NCBI GenBank assembly: GCA_028280675.1
Contig: JANQLI010000148.1
Location: forward strand, 1-38,786
Direction of reading: 5' to 3'
Length of the DNA: 38,786 bases
From: Alphaproteobacteria bacterium
Lineage (GTDB): Bacteria; Pseudomonadota; Alphaproteobacteria; SMXP01
A program made the translations under genes and the position numbers. Shown piece by piece: positions 7,561-15,514 of this stretch (position 1 is its first letter; the number at the start of each line of letters is the position of its first letter). The notes beneath the pieces are model-generated. The model did no database searches. It was given only the letters and a program-made list of their open reading frames with translations, and was not told the DNA's origin.

Positions 7561-9828
7561 ATGAACTCTCCTGATATGACAAAAGATTCGGCTAATAGAC
7601 GTGCGGCCTTTCGTATGGCACTTCTTTCGACGATCTTTGGTGTTTCGCTCACAGGGGTCGCTCATGCTGCTCTTGATGAGGTTGTTGTGACAGCGCAAAA
7701 ACGTGAAGCGAGTTTGCAGGATACACCAATTTCCATGGCTGCATTTAGCGGTGATGATCTTGACAAGCGCGGTGCAGCAAACATTTCTGATGTAGGCGAT
7801 TTTACGCCAAACATTCAGTTTGACTCATCCGTTGCTCTGAGCGGGAGTTCTAATTCAGCGTCGATTTATATTCGTGGCATCGGTCAGCCGGACTTTATTG
7901 CCTCCGCTGATCCTGGTGTTGGCGTTTATCTGGATGGTGTTTATATCTCAAGCTCGATGGGCGGTGTGTTGGATCTCCTTGATGTCGAGCGAGTTGAGGT
8001 GCTGCGTGGTCCGCAAGGGACTCTGTTTGGGCGGAATACAATCGGCGGTGCGATTAGTGTTGTTACTAAAAAGCCGGACAATGAGTTTTCAGGTTCTGCT
8101 GAACTAACCCTTGGCGAATTTGAGCGTATCAATGCTAAAGCATCTATAAATGTTCCAATTGTTGAAGATGTGCTTGCTGCTCGTATTGGGGTGTCAACTA
8201 AGAATAGTGATGGCTATGCTGATCGTATTCTAACAGGTGAAACCATGGGTGGGGAAGATACCGACGCTCTCCGTGGCATGCTGCGTTTTACGCCGAATGA
8301 AGATTGGGACATTAACTTTGCTTTTGACTATACCAAGTCAAAGGATGACAGCCCGCAATCATCTTTGGTTGGTGTGTCGGCTGTCCCTGGACCTCCTCCT
8401 CCAGCGGGGACATGGGCTGGTGCTTATAATGCAATCTATGGCATTGCCAATATGGCAGTTTATGATGAGAGCTTCGTCCTTGGAGATAATGAAAAGTCTA
8501 TGGCGACGGGTCCTACGGGAGTTGATATGGACCTCTGGGGTGCGTCACTCAATATGGAATGGGATCTTGGTTTTGCGACCGTGAGATCCATAACCGCATA
8601 CCGTACGTGGGAAGCAGAGTTTGGTCGTGATCCTGACCACTCGCCCATTGTTATTATTCAGCAAGCCTATGAGCACGAGCAAGATCAATTCAGCCAAGAG
8701 TTTAATATCTTCGGCAGTGCCTTTGATGATCGTCTCGATTGGCTGCTCGGTGCTTATTACTTCGATGAGCATGCCGAGGAGTTTACAGATGTTCCTGTAG
8801 TGCCTGATCTCTTTACATGTTGTGGTTTGCCAATTTCTGGCGGTGGTACCCAAGTCATGGATAATGAGAATTATGCATTCTTTGGACAAGGGACCTATCA
8901 AATTACGGATCAGCTCGGTGTGACGCTTGGTCTTCGTTATTCTCATGAAGAAAAGAATATGATAAACGGCTCGCGTAAACCGCAGTTGCCGGGTATGCCA
9001 TACTTGCTTACTAATCGGAATGCATCGGCAACATTTAATAGCTTAACGCCTCGTATTAGCGTGGAGTATAAGCCACTTGATAATATGTTGCTCTATGCTT
9101 CATATTCCGAAGGTTATAAGGGCGGAGGCTTCGTCGCGCGCTATCTTTTCCCACGCGCAGAGCCACTTGCATTTGATTCAGAAGAAGCGCAAACTTATGA
9201 AGTCGGCTTTAAAGGGGACTTCTTTGATGATCGTTTGCGCTTGAACGGTGCTGCTTTCTTCTCGGAATATGAAAATATTCAAATCTCAGTATTCAACTTT
9301 GGTGTTCCAGAAATTCGGAATGCTGCGGAAGGTGAAATTAAGGGATTAGAATTAGAAGCGACCGCTGTGCCCACAGACAATCTTACTCTAAATGCAGGTT
9401 TTGGCTATATTGACGCTGAATACACGAAGATTGATCCTGGTGATTTGGTTGGTGTTCTGGTGCCATTTGATACGAGTGCAGCATTTCAAAATACACCTGA
9501 ATATTCCTGGAATGTGGGTATTGAGTATCTTCTGCCTTTCGCCAATCTTGGAGATTTGAGACTTCGGACAGATTATTCCTATAAAACGGAAATTGCGAAT
9601 GATGCTGTGAATACTCCGCAATTGATCCAAGATGATTTTGGTCTTTTGAGTGCGAGCGCGAATTTGGAACTCGCTGATAGCCCTTGGCAATTTACCGTCT
9701 TTGGCCGCAATCTCACTGATGAGGATTATATCATCTCTGGTACCAGTGATATTGCATCGATTGGTATCATCGAAGCAGTTTGGGGCCGTCCACGTGAATG
9801 GGGTGTCACAGCGAAAGTAAACTTCTAG
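7561..9828 (+). CDS. TonB-dependent outer-membrane receptor
   Basis: The 755-residue protein has a signal peptide ending near residue 36 (GVAHA). A TonB box follows at once (DEVVVTA, about 39-45). The plug domain comes next, with IRGIGQPDF, PGVGVYLDGVYI and VEVLRGPQGTLFGRNTIGG. A long beta-barrel ends in the terminal phenylalanine (TAKVNF). It should import a bulky substrate across the outer membrane using TonB-ExbB-ExbD energy. Many receptors of this FecA-like class in marine proteobacteria serve carbohydrates or aromatics rather than iron. The divergent sulfatase and the regulon motif suggest a sulfated or hydrophobic aromatic here, which is inference. A strong hairpin terminator follows directly. 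Confidence 0.95.
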   Translation: MNSPDMTKDSANRRAAFRMALLSTIFGVSLTGVAHAALDEVVVTAQKREASLQDTPISMAAFSGDDLDKRGAANISDVGDFTPNIQFDSSVALSGSSNSASIYIRGIGQPDFIASADPGVGVYLDGVYISSSMGGVLDLLDVERVEVLRGPQGTLFGRNTIGGAISVVTKKPDNEFSGSAELTLGEFERINAKASINVPIVEDVLAARIGVSTKNSDGYADRILTGETMGGEDTDALRGMLRFTPNEDWDINFAFDYTKSKDDSPQSSLVGVSAVPGPPPPAGTWAGAYNAIYGIANMAVYDESFVLGDNEKSMATGPTGVDMDLWGASLNMEWDLGFATVRSITAYRTWEAEFGRDPDHSPIVIIQQAYEHEQDQFSQEFNIFGSAFDDRLDWLLGAYYFDEHAEEFTDVPVVPDLFTCCGLPISGGGTQVMDNENYAFFGQGTYQITDQLGVTLGLRYSHEEKNMINGSRKPQLPGMPYLLTNRNASATFNSLTPRISVEYKPLDNMLLYASYSEGYKGGGFVARYLFPRAEPLAFDSEEAQTYEVGFKGDFFDDRLRLNGAAFFSEYENIQISVFNFGVPEIRNAAEGEIKGLELEATAVPTDNLTLNAGFGYIDAEYTKIDPGDLVGVLVPFDTSAAFQNTPEYSWNVGIEYLLPFANLGDLRLRTDYSYKTEIANDAVNTPQLIQDDFGLLSASANLELADSPWQFTVFGRNLTDEDYIISGTSDIASIGIIEAVWGRPREWGVTAKVNF

Positions 9829-9855
9829 GTTCTATTCCCTTGTGAAGTACTTGAG

Positions 9856-9890
9856 ACGCCAGATCGGGCAACTGATCTGGCGTTTTTTTT
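9856..9890 (+). terminator. Rho-independent terminator after the TonB receptor gene
   Basis: A perfect 10-bp stem, ACGCCAGATC (9856-9865) paired with GATCTGGCGT (9874-9883), encloses an 8-base loop and runs into eight Ts (9883-9890). It lies 28 bases after the receptor stop. Confidence 0.93.
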
Positions 9891-9961
9891 AATTCCCTAT
9901 TTGGCTTTTTTGGAGCGTTGCTTGTCACGATGACGTGAAAAAGACTAGCAATGATAAACAA

Positions 9962-9975
9962 ATACTAGTATGCTA
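9962..9975 (+). promoter_or_regulatory. Shared CTAG control motif, copy 4 (nahD-like gene)
   Basis: The site reads ATACTAGTATGCTA, the exact consensus, about 100 bases upstream of the nahD-like gene. A second CTAG within AAAAAGACTAGCAA (9938-9951) lies 20 bases upstream of the main CTAG. Copy 9 before ligA has a similar upstream partner. Confidence 0.72.
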
Positions 9976-10074
9976 CACTCAATTTAGCCATGAGAATGCA
10001 AAAAAAATTGAGCTAATTAAAGCGTCGGTGTCGCTTTCTAGCGCTATCTAAATAAGAAATTTACAGGTTCTTGA

Positions 10075-10668
10075 ATGAGCAAAGTGATTGACTTCTATTA
10101 TGACTTCTACAGTCCTTATGCCTATTTAGGGCATTACGGATTAATGGAACTGAAGAAGTCAAACAAATTTCAAATTCATTATCATCCAGTCGACTTGAAT
10201 CTGCTGAAAAAAGCAGCAGGAAATACAGGTCCACCAAACCGAGACATCCCGCCCAAAATTAAATATCTCATGACAGACTTAAACCGTTGGGCACAACGAT
10301 ACGATATCGCTTTTGGCATGCCTGGGAGTTTTCTTTCTGAGCGTATGAATAAGGGAACATTCTACGCAATGAAGAAGGGCGATGCAGATGCGTATGTTTT
10401 AGAATCCTATAAGATGACATGGGGGGAAAGCGGCGACCCTAATGATGATGACCTTCTTCGGAAGTTGGCCAAGGCTATGGATTGGGATCAAGACGAATTT
10501 ATGTCTTTTTTAAGTTCAGAGGAGGCCTCTCATACCTACGAAAACGAAAACCAGTCCGCTATTGCAGCAGGAGTATTCGGTGTTCCCACTATGGTGATTG
10601 ATGATGACATGTGGTGGGGCAATGATCGACTCGTTTTCGTAGAGGAATATCTGTCAGCGCATACATGA
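10075..10668 (+). CDS. nahD: 2-hydroxychromene-2-carboxylate isomerase family protein
   Basis: The 197-residue protein has the DsbA-like thioredoxin fold of kappa-class GST/NahD enzymes. The N-terminal DFYSPYAYLG carries the conserved serine (S13), which activates glutathione in this family in place of a DsbA CXXC motif. The C-terminal GVFGVPTMVIDDDMWWGNDRL is the expected cis-proline and substrate region. In naphthalene degradation this glutathione-dependent enzyme converts 2-hydroxychromene-2-carboxylate to trans-o-hydroxybenzylidenepyruvate, the substrate of NahE, whose homologue is encoded at 19040-20053. It is a single gene preceded by a perfect copy of the shared motif. A second family member lies at 25377-25955. 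Confidence 0.85.
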   Translation: MSKVIDFYYDFYSPYAYLGHYGLMELKKSNKFQIHYHPVDLNLLKKAAGNTGPPNRDIPPKIKYLMTDLNRWAQRYDIAFGMPGSFLSERMNKGTFYAMKKGDADAYVLESYKMTWGESGDPNDDDLLRKLAKAMDWDQDEFMSFLSSEEASHTYENENQSAIAAGVFGVPTMVIDDDMWWGNDRLVFVEEYLSAHT

Positions 10669-10751
10669 ACACCCATCCGTCATTATGGACGGATATCTCA
10701 TCAATAAACTCACGCTTAGAGAGTTATTTTGACACAATATAAGGAACAAGA

Positions 10752-11096
10752 ATGATGAAGAGAATGACACCTTTTGCTTTTGCACTCGCTAGCATGGTGC
10801 TTGTTACTTTAAATACGGCATCCGCAGATATCAGTATTCTTTACGGAAACTCCATTGCGATGAAAAATGCTGAAACTGAATTTTCCGCGTACTTTAACAA
10901 AGATGGTAGTTATTCAAGCTCGAAAGGTGATACAGGCAGTTGGACGCTAGAAGGTGATCAATTATGTGTATTGTTAGATGGCGCAGATGCAAGCAGATGC
11001 GGCCCTGCTCCTTTGGATAAGGCAATCGGTGATAGTTGGTCTATGACGGATCAGAATGGCGAGTCAATTACAGCTACGCTTGTCAGCGGTCGTTAG
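10752..11096 (+). CDS. Small secreted protein of unknown function
   Basis: The 114-residue product has a clear signal peptide (MMKRMTPFAFALASMVLVTL, cleavage near TASA-DI at about residue 25) and a mature domain of about 90 residues. That domain contains the pattern FNKDGSYSSSKGDTGSW, then two cysteines (LCVLLDGADASRC) that could form a disulfide. Two start codons are adjacent (10752 and 10755), after AAGGAACAAG. The gene stands alone, 83 bases after the isomerase gene and directly before a terminator. The family is not recognised. The layout suggests a periplasmic beta-sheet protein, but no function can be given. Confidence 0.75.
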   Translation: MMKRMTPFAFALASMVLVTLNTASADISILYGNSIAMKNAETEFSAYFNKDGSYSSSKGDTGSWTLEGDQLCVLLDGADASRCGPAPLDKAIGDSWSMTDQNGESITATLVSGR

Positions 11097-11118
11097 TTTA
11101 ACAAGCGATTTCCCCCAA

Positions 11119-11158
11119 ACTGCCCGGTTTTCCCTCTTGAGGGGGCCGGGTGGTTTTT
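11119..11158 (+). terminator. Rho-independent terminator after the small secreted protein gene
   Basis: CCCGG (11123-11127) pairs with CCGGG (11146-11150) around an inner CCCTC/GAGGG helix, followed by TGGTTTTT. It lies 26 bases after the stop codon and separates this gene from the GST gene. Confidence 0.8.
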
Positions 11159-11176
11159 CAATATATGAGATAATCT

Positions 11177-12016
11177 GTGCCAGTTATAGAGAGCAGTAAT
11201 ACTTCAATCATTCCGTCCAAAGGCGTACACCTTTATCACACGGATATTTCAAACTGTTGTGACCGTGTCCGTATTGCTTTGGAAGAGAAAGGCATTGAAT
11301 GGGAAAGTCACTTCTATGTGCTTCCCCGTGGCGATCATCTAACCGAAGAGTTTTTTGCGTTGAATCCCAAAGGTGTGGTTCCAGTGCTTGTGCATGACGG
11401 GGTTGTTATAACGGAATCGAATGACATTATCTCATATCTCGATGATCACTTTCCTCAGCCGCCTTTGCAACCGGACGACCCGGATAAGAAGAAACGCATG
11501 CATGATTGGATGCAGTCAGCGGCTGATTATCATGTCTATATTGCTGCACTTTCATTTGAGTTTTTATTTAAAGCAACACCTTACGAACCTACTTTTTTTC
11601 AGAGGCGAGCGAAGTTTCGTGCAAATGTACCAGATCCCATGAAGGTCATTTTTGACCCACGCAATCATGCGGTTAAACCAGACGCGGTTAAAGAAGGCAT
11701 TCGTGAAGCCAATCGAATTTTTGCCGACATGAATGCAACATTAGACCGCAGTGGGCCGTGGCTTCTGGGAGAGCAAATTACACTGGCTGATATCAGCTGG
11801 GCTGTGCAAATTCATCGACTCAAAACATTGAATATGCGGGATATCGAGAATTATCCCCATGTTGCATCTTGGTACGCGAGACTTGAAGAACGTGAATCTG
11901 TGAAAAAGGGTATGCTTCAATGGGAAACGAAGGAGCCCTATGCGTTATTCAATCAATATGTTGAGCAGCGTGTCGAAGAGGGAACGGATGTCAATGCGTC
12001 TTGCTGGCGTGAGTAA
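11177..12016 (+). CDS. Glutathione S-transferase family protein
   Basis: The 279-residue product has an N-terminal thioredoxin-like GST domain (residues about 15-95) and an all-helical C-terminal domain (about 105-260). The first contains SNCCDRVRIALEEKGI, NPKGVVPVLVHDG and the glutathione-contacting ESNDIISYL; the second contains GPWLLGEQITLADISWAVQ. The start is GTG at 11177, since no in-frame ATG occurs before about residue 109 and the GST domain would be lost. It is long for a GST, with an insertion near residues 135-165. Such enzymes can open epoxides, dehalogenate or cleave ethers, but the exact reaction is unknown. It joins several other glutathione-dependent enzymes in the cluster. 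Confidence 0.85.
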   Translation: MPVIESSNTSIIPSKGVHLYHTDISNCCDRVRIALEEKGIEWESHFYVLPRGDHLTEEFFALNPKGVVPVLVHDGVVITESNDIISYLDDHFPQPPLQPDDPDKKKRMHDWMQSAADYHVYIAALSFEFLFKATPYEPTFFQRRAKFRANVPDPMKVIFDPRNHAVKPDAVKEGIREANRIFADMNATLDRSGPWLLGEQITLADISWAVQIHRLKTLNMRDIENYPHVASWYARLEERESVKKGMLQWETKEPYALFNQYVEQRVEEGTDVNASCWRE

Positions 12017-12114
12017 CCGTAGCGAGTTAGATGCTTATGTAATCGCCAGTGATGCATAAGCTATACTCAAGAAATGCATACAGCTCAAAAATAAGAAAAT
12101 AGGGGGCATCTATT

Positions 12115-13437
12115 TTGGATAAAGTAGAGCAGTCCGCATTGGACTTTCGCGAGAAAGAAATGTCTCGGTATCAAATGTTTACCGTCGGACTCTGTTTGAT
12201 TATCAACATGTTGGACGGATTCGATGTCCTGGCCATTGCTTTTACCGCGCCCTCGATAGCGGTTGCTTGGGATTTGCATCCAACAGAACTAGGTATTTTG
12301 TTTAGTGCAGGACCATTGGGCATGACGGTAGGCTCTTTGGTTATAGGACCGCTCGCAGATTATTATGGAAGACGTCCATTAATCCTTGCTTGCTTAGTTA
12401 CAATTAGCATTGGCATGTTGCTATCGGCCTTGACAACGACAACGCTGCAACTTTCTATTTTACGTGTTCTAACGGGCCTTGGTATTGGCGGCATGCTCGC
12501 AAGTCTGAACACACTCGTTTCGGAGTATTCGTCGTATAAGCGACAAGCTTTTTGTATTTCGATATTTCAATCCGGGTATCCCATAGGAGCAAGCGTGGGT
12601 GGTGTCATCGCGACTTATCTTATCGCTATGTACGATTGGCGTGCCGTGTTTATATTTGGTGGAGTGTTGTCGACTCTTATGATTGTCGTTGCATGGTTCT
12701 ATTTATTTGAGTCCATTGATTATTTGCGTGCGAAGAATACGAATAAGGCACTTGCTCAACTCCAAAGTATATTGCGACGAATGGGTAGTGCGACAAACAA
12801 TATCCCACCTAAGTCATTAATGGGAAAAACAGAAATCACCTTCAATTACCGGGCTCTCTTTGAGAAAGAGTATTTTTCTTCAACGGCGAGAATATGGTTG
12901 AGTTATTTTGGTGCCATGTTCGCCTTCTATTTTATTATAAACTGGACCCCTAAGATTATCGTAGATATGGGACTGAGCGTAGATCAAGGGATTACAAGCG
13001 GCGTCATTATGAATGTAGGTGGAATGATTGGCGGCTTGTTTCTTGGTTATATTGCGGTGAGATGGGACATTCGTGTCATTGTTGCGGCCTATTTTGTTGC
13101 AAGCTTTTTTGTTATGAGCCTTTTTGGATTCCTTGGACCTCACTATGTCACTTTATTGATCGTCGCATTCTTTATAGGGATTTTTCTATTTGGAGGAATT
13201 GTGGGCCTATATGCTGTTATTCCTCAAATCTATCACGCTGATGTCCGTGCTTTTGGTACGGGGTGGGGTATCGGTATGGGACGGCTTGGTGGAATTGTAG
13301 GCCCGTTTGTAGCTGGACTGATTATCTCAAGTGGCATAGATCGCCACTATTACTTTCTTATCTTAGCAATTCCCGTGCTACTGGTTGCTTTGGCGATTTA
13401 TAATATCGAACTCATCCGGAATAGAGGAACACTCTAG
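12115..13437 (+). CDS. MFS transporter, aromatic acid:H+ symporter (AAHS) type
   Basis: The 440-residue protein has 12 predicted membrane helices. The AAHS hallmark DGFD is in helix 1 (residues 34-37), and the MFS loop motif GPLADYYGRRP is at 78-88. The family (PcaK, BenK, GenK) brings benzoate, protocatechuate, gentisate and similar acids across the inner membrane with protons. The chosen start is TTG at 12115, preceded by AGGGGG at good spacing. The next ATG (12160) would trim the N-terminal soluble arm and is the alternative. No copy of the shared motif was seen directly upstream, so it may be read through from genes upstream or have its own promoter. Confidence 0.9.
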   Translation: MDKVEQSALDFREKEMSRYQMFTVGLCLIINMLDGFDVLAIAFTAPSIAVAWDLHPTELGILFSAGPLGMTVGSLVIGPLADYYGRRPLILACLVTISIGMLLSALTTTTLQLSILRVLTGLGIGGMLASLNTLVSEYSSYKRQAFCISIFQSGYPIGASVGGVIATYLIAMYDWRAVFIFGGVLSTLMIVVAWFYLFESIDYLRAKNTNKALAQLQSILRRMGSATNNIPPKSLMGKTEITFNYRALFEKEYFSSTARIWLSYFGAMFAFYFIINWTPKIIVDMGLSVDQGITSGVIMNVGGMIGGLFLGYIAVRWDIRVIVAAYFVASFFVMSLFGFLGPHYVTLLIVAFFIGIFLFGGIVGLYAVIPQIYHADVRAFGTGWGIGMGRLGGIVGPFVAGLIISSGIDRHYYFLILAIPVLLVALAIYNIELIRNRGTL

Positions 13438-13518
13438 TTTCTGGGACATATGTCGGGGCTGGGGCAAACTTTGATTCATTTGTTTGTCGCTAATTATCTT
13501 GAATCCAGATTAAGTAAC

Positions 13519-13532
13519 ATGCTAGTATATGA
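13519..13532 (+). promoter_or_regulatory. Shared CTAG control motif, copy 5 (dioxygenase operon)
   Basis: The site reads ATGCTAGTATATGA, with the core CTAGTAT intact. It lies about 100 bases upstream of the aldehyde dehydrogenase gene that opens the dioxygenase operon. TTGAAT at 13499-13504 is 18 bases before TAGTAT and could be a weak -35. Confidence 0.62.
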
Positions 13533-13629
13533 ATTGTGTGGTGCGCATTTGTTTTGCGCATATATGGCTCTGTATTGGACAAACACATAAGAGCAGTATT
13601 CGGAATGCATAAGAGCAAGGACACGTTAA

Positions 13630-15105
13630 ATGACACAGTCTTCAAAATTATTTGCGCCAGCGATTTGGTCAGGAAAAATCTTTGACGGCGATTGGAAAGA
13701 TGCTCGAGGTGCCATCCAGGAGGTTCTTGATAAAGCTAGCGGAGACAAAATCGCAGAATCCGCATTTGCAACGAAGGATGACGTATCCGATGTGGCGCGA
13801 GTTGCTGTTGAAGCACAAAAAGAATGGTGCAATTTACCTGGCCCACAGCGGGGTGATATCTTACGTAAATTTTCAGAGCTTTGTCGCGTGCACGATGGAG
13901 AAATCTCTGATTGGTTGGTTCGCGAAACGGGCTCCGTTCGTGCAAAAGCGGATTGGGAAGTTCACACGACTGCACGCGAAGTTTTAGAAGCATCCACAAT
14001 GCCCAGCTTTCCGCAAGGCCAGTTGCTCGCAACAGAAGTACCAGGACGTCAGAGCATTGCCCGGCGTCTTCCTGTTGGGGTGGTGGGCATCATTACGCCT
14101 TGGAACTCACCCTTTCTTTTAGCTGCACGTGCATTTGGTCCGGCATTAGCGATGGGAAATGCGGTTGTTATCAAACCTGATCCACAAACGCCTATCATTG
14201 GTGGGGTGCTTCCAGCTTTATTGTTGGAAGAAGCAGGCCTGCCAAAAGGCTTGTTTCAAGTGGTTCCAGGGGGAGCCGAGACTGGCGAAGCGATCATATC
14301 TGACCCTGCTATTGATATGATTTCTTTCACCGGCTCAACGGCAACGGGACGCATCGTTGGCGAGCAAGCGGGTCATCATATCAAGCGAGTGTCTTTAGAG
14401 TTAGGTGGAAACAACGCCTATATCGTTCTCGATGATGCGGATCTCGAAGCGGCAACATCCGCAGGCTCATTTGGATCCTTCTTTCATCAAGGACAAATTT
14501 GTTTAACGGCTGGTCGTCACTTGGTGCATGAGGTCATTGCTGAGGAGTATATCCAAAGGTTAGCGGAGCGAACGCAAAGGCTGAAAATCGGTGATCCCTT
14601 TTTAGATAATGAGGTGTTGATAGGGCCAATAATTAATCAAAAACAGGCGGATCGCGTGGAAGGTATTGTCCAAAGAAGTATAGACATGGGCGCAACGCTG
14701 AATGCTGGCGGTATGCGGGATGGGCTCTATTATCCACCGACTGTATTGAGTGATGTCACTGTGGACATGCCTGTCTTTACGGATGAAATCTTTGGACCAG
14801 TTGCGCCGGTGATAACATTCAAAACGGATGAAGAGGCGGTGCAACTAGCCAATCAAACACATTACGGTCTGTCAGCAGCGATCCAGTCACCTGATATCGG
14901 CCGCGCGATGGCGATTGCAGATCAACTTCATTCCGGGATTATACATATCAATGAGCAGACGGTTCTGCATGAGGTCTATGGGCCAATCGGTGGGGTTGGC
15001 GCTTCCGGCAATGGGTTTAATTACGGCACTGTAAGTAACGCAGATAAATTCACTGAATTACAATGGATCACCTCTCGAGCCGAGGCGCAACCATACCCAT
15101 TCTAA
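13630..15105 (+). CDS. Aromatic aldehyde dehydrogenase (benzaldehyde/salicylaldehyde type)
   Basis: The 491-residue enzyme is an NAD(P)-dependent aldehyde dehydrogenase of the XylC/NahF group. Catalytic residues are N159 (PWNSP), E257 (LELGG) and C291 (GQIC). The regions GNAVVIKPDPQTPIIGG and HQGQICLTAGRHLVH resemble XylC benzaldehyde dehydrogenase, while the C-terminal end FTELQW...QPYPF resembles NahF salicylaldehyde dehydrogenase. With nahD- and nahE-like genes in the window, oxidation of salicylaldehyde (or a substituted form) to salicylate is a good hypothesis. Benzaldehyde-type substrates made by the GMC oxidoreductase in the same operon are the alternative. It is first of five co-directional genes. 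Confidence 0.9.
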   Translation: MTQSSKLFAPAIWSGKIFDGDWKDARGAIQEVLDKASGDKIAESAFATKDDVSDVARVAVEAQKEWCNLPGPQRGDILRKFSELCRVHDGEISDWLVRETGSVRAKADWEVHTTAREVLEASTMPSFPQGQLLATEVPGRQSIARRLPVGVVGIITPWNSPFLLAARAFGPALAMGNAVVIKPDPQTPIIGGVLPALLLEEAGLPKGLFQVVPGGAETGEAIISDPAIDMISFTGSTATGRIVGEQAGHHIKRVSLELGGNNAYIVLDDADLEAATSAGSFGSFFHQGQICLTAGRHLVHEVIAEEYIQRLAERTQRLKIGDPFLDNEVLIGPIINQKQADRVEGIVQRSIDMGATLNAGGMRDGLYYPPTVLSDVTVDMPVFTDEIFGPVAPVITFKTDEEAVQLANQTHYGLSAAIQSPDIGRAMAIADQLHSGIIHINEQTVLHEVYGPIGGVGASGNGFNYGTVSNADKFTELQWITSRAEAQPYPF

Positions 15106-15147
15106 AAACGCGATACCAGTCATTGTTGCGGTGTGCTGAGAGAGACG

Positions 15148-15471
15148 ATGCGTATAAAACTTTGTGAAGTCATTCACTTATCTGAGGGTGAGGTACAATG
15201 TGTAGAGGCTTCCGGCTTAGAGCCTCTTGCAGTTTATCGTTACAGTGGTGAAATCTATATCACGAGTGATCGCTGCACCCATAGTACCGCATCTCTGTCA
15301 GAAGGATACTTTGAAGGAGGCGTTATTGAATGCCCTCTTCACAGAGGACAATTTGATGTGCGCACCGGTGAGGTGATTAAGTTTCCCTGCAAGATACCCT
15401 TGAAAACCTATGAGCCAATTATAGAAGATGGGTGGATTTGTATTGATCTACCTTTGGCCACTGATGACTAA
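15148..15471 (+). CDS. Rieske [2Fe-2S] ferredoxin of a ring-hydroxylating dioxygenase
   Basis: The 107-residue protein is a Rieske-type ferredoxin with cluster ligands C43-T-H45 and C62-P-L-H65. It carries electrons to the dioxygenase alpha subunit encoded next. The ATG at 15148 is chosen over the in-frame GTG at 15133 because GAGAGA precedes it at proper spacing and the protein then begins like NahAb/BphA3 ferredoxins. The gene lies 42 bases after the aldehyde dehydrogenase gene and 43 before the alpha subunit gene. No ferredoxin reductase gene occurs anywhere in the window, so the reductase must be encoded elsewhere. Confidence 0.93.
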   Translation: MRIKLCEVIHLSEGEVQCVEASGLEPLAVYRYSGEIYITSDRCTHSTASLSEGYFEGGVIECPLHRGQFDVRTGEVIKFPCKIPLKTYEPIIEDGWICIDLPLATDD

Positions 15472-15514
15472 CTGATCTCCACCTATGTGGCATAGGAAAA
15501 CTAGGACAGATCTT

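Noticed and set aside
8545-8946. 133-codon antisense open frame
   Set aside because: It lies inside the TonB receptor barrel and shows no family features.
10675-10694. ATCCGTC/GACGGAT hairpin after the nahD-like gene
   Set aside because: It lacks a following T run and may be only a mild pause or RNA-stability element.
15485-15514. Ten-residue N-terminal extension of the naphthalene-type alpha subunit
   Set aside because: The ATG at 15515 has the better ribosome site and gives the usual 449 residues.
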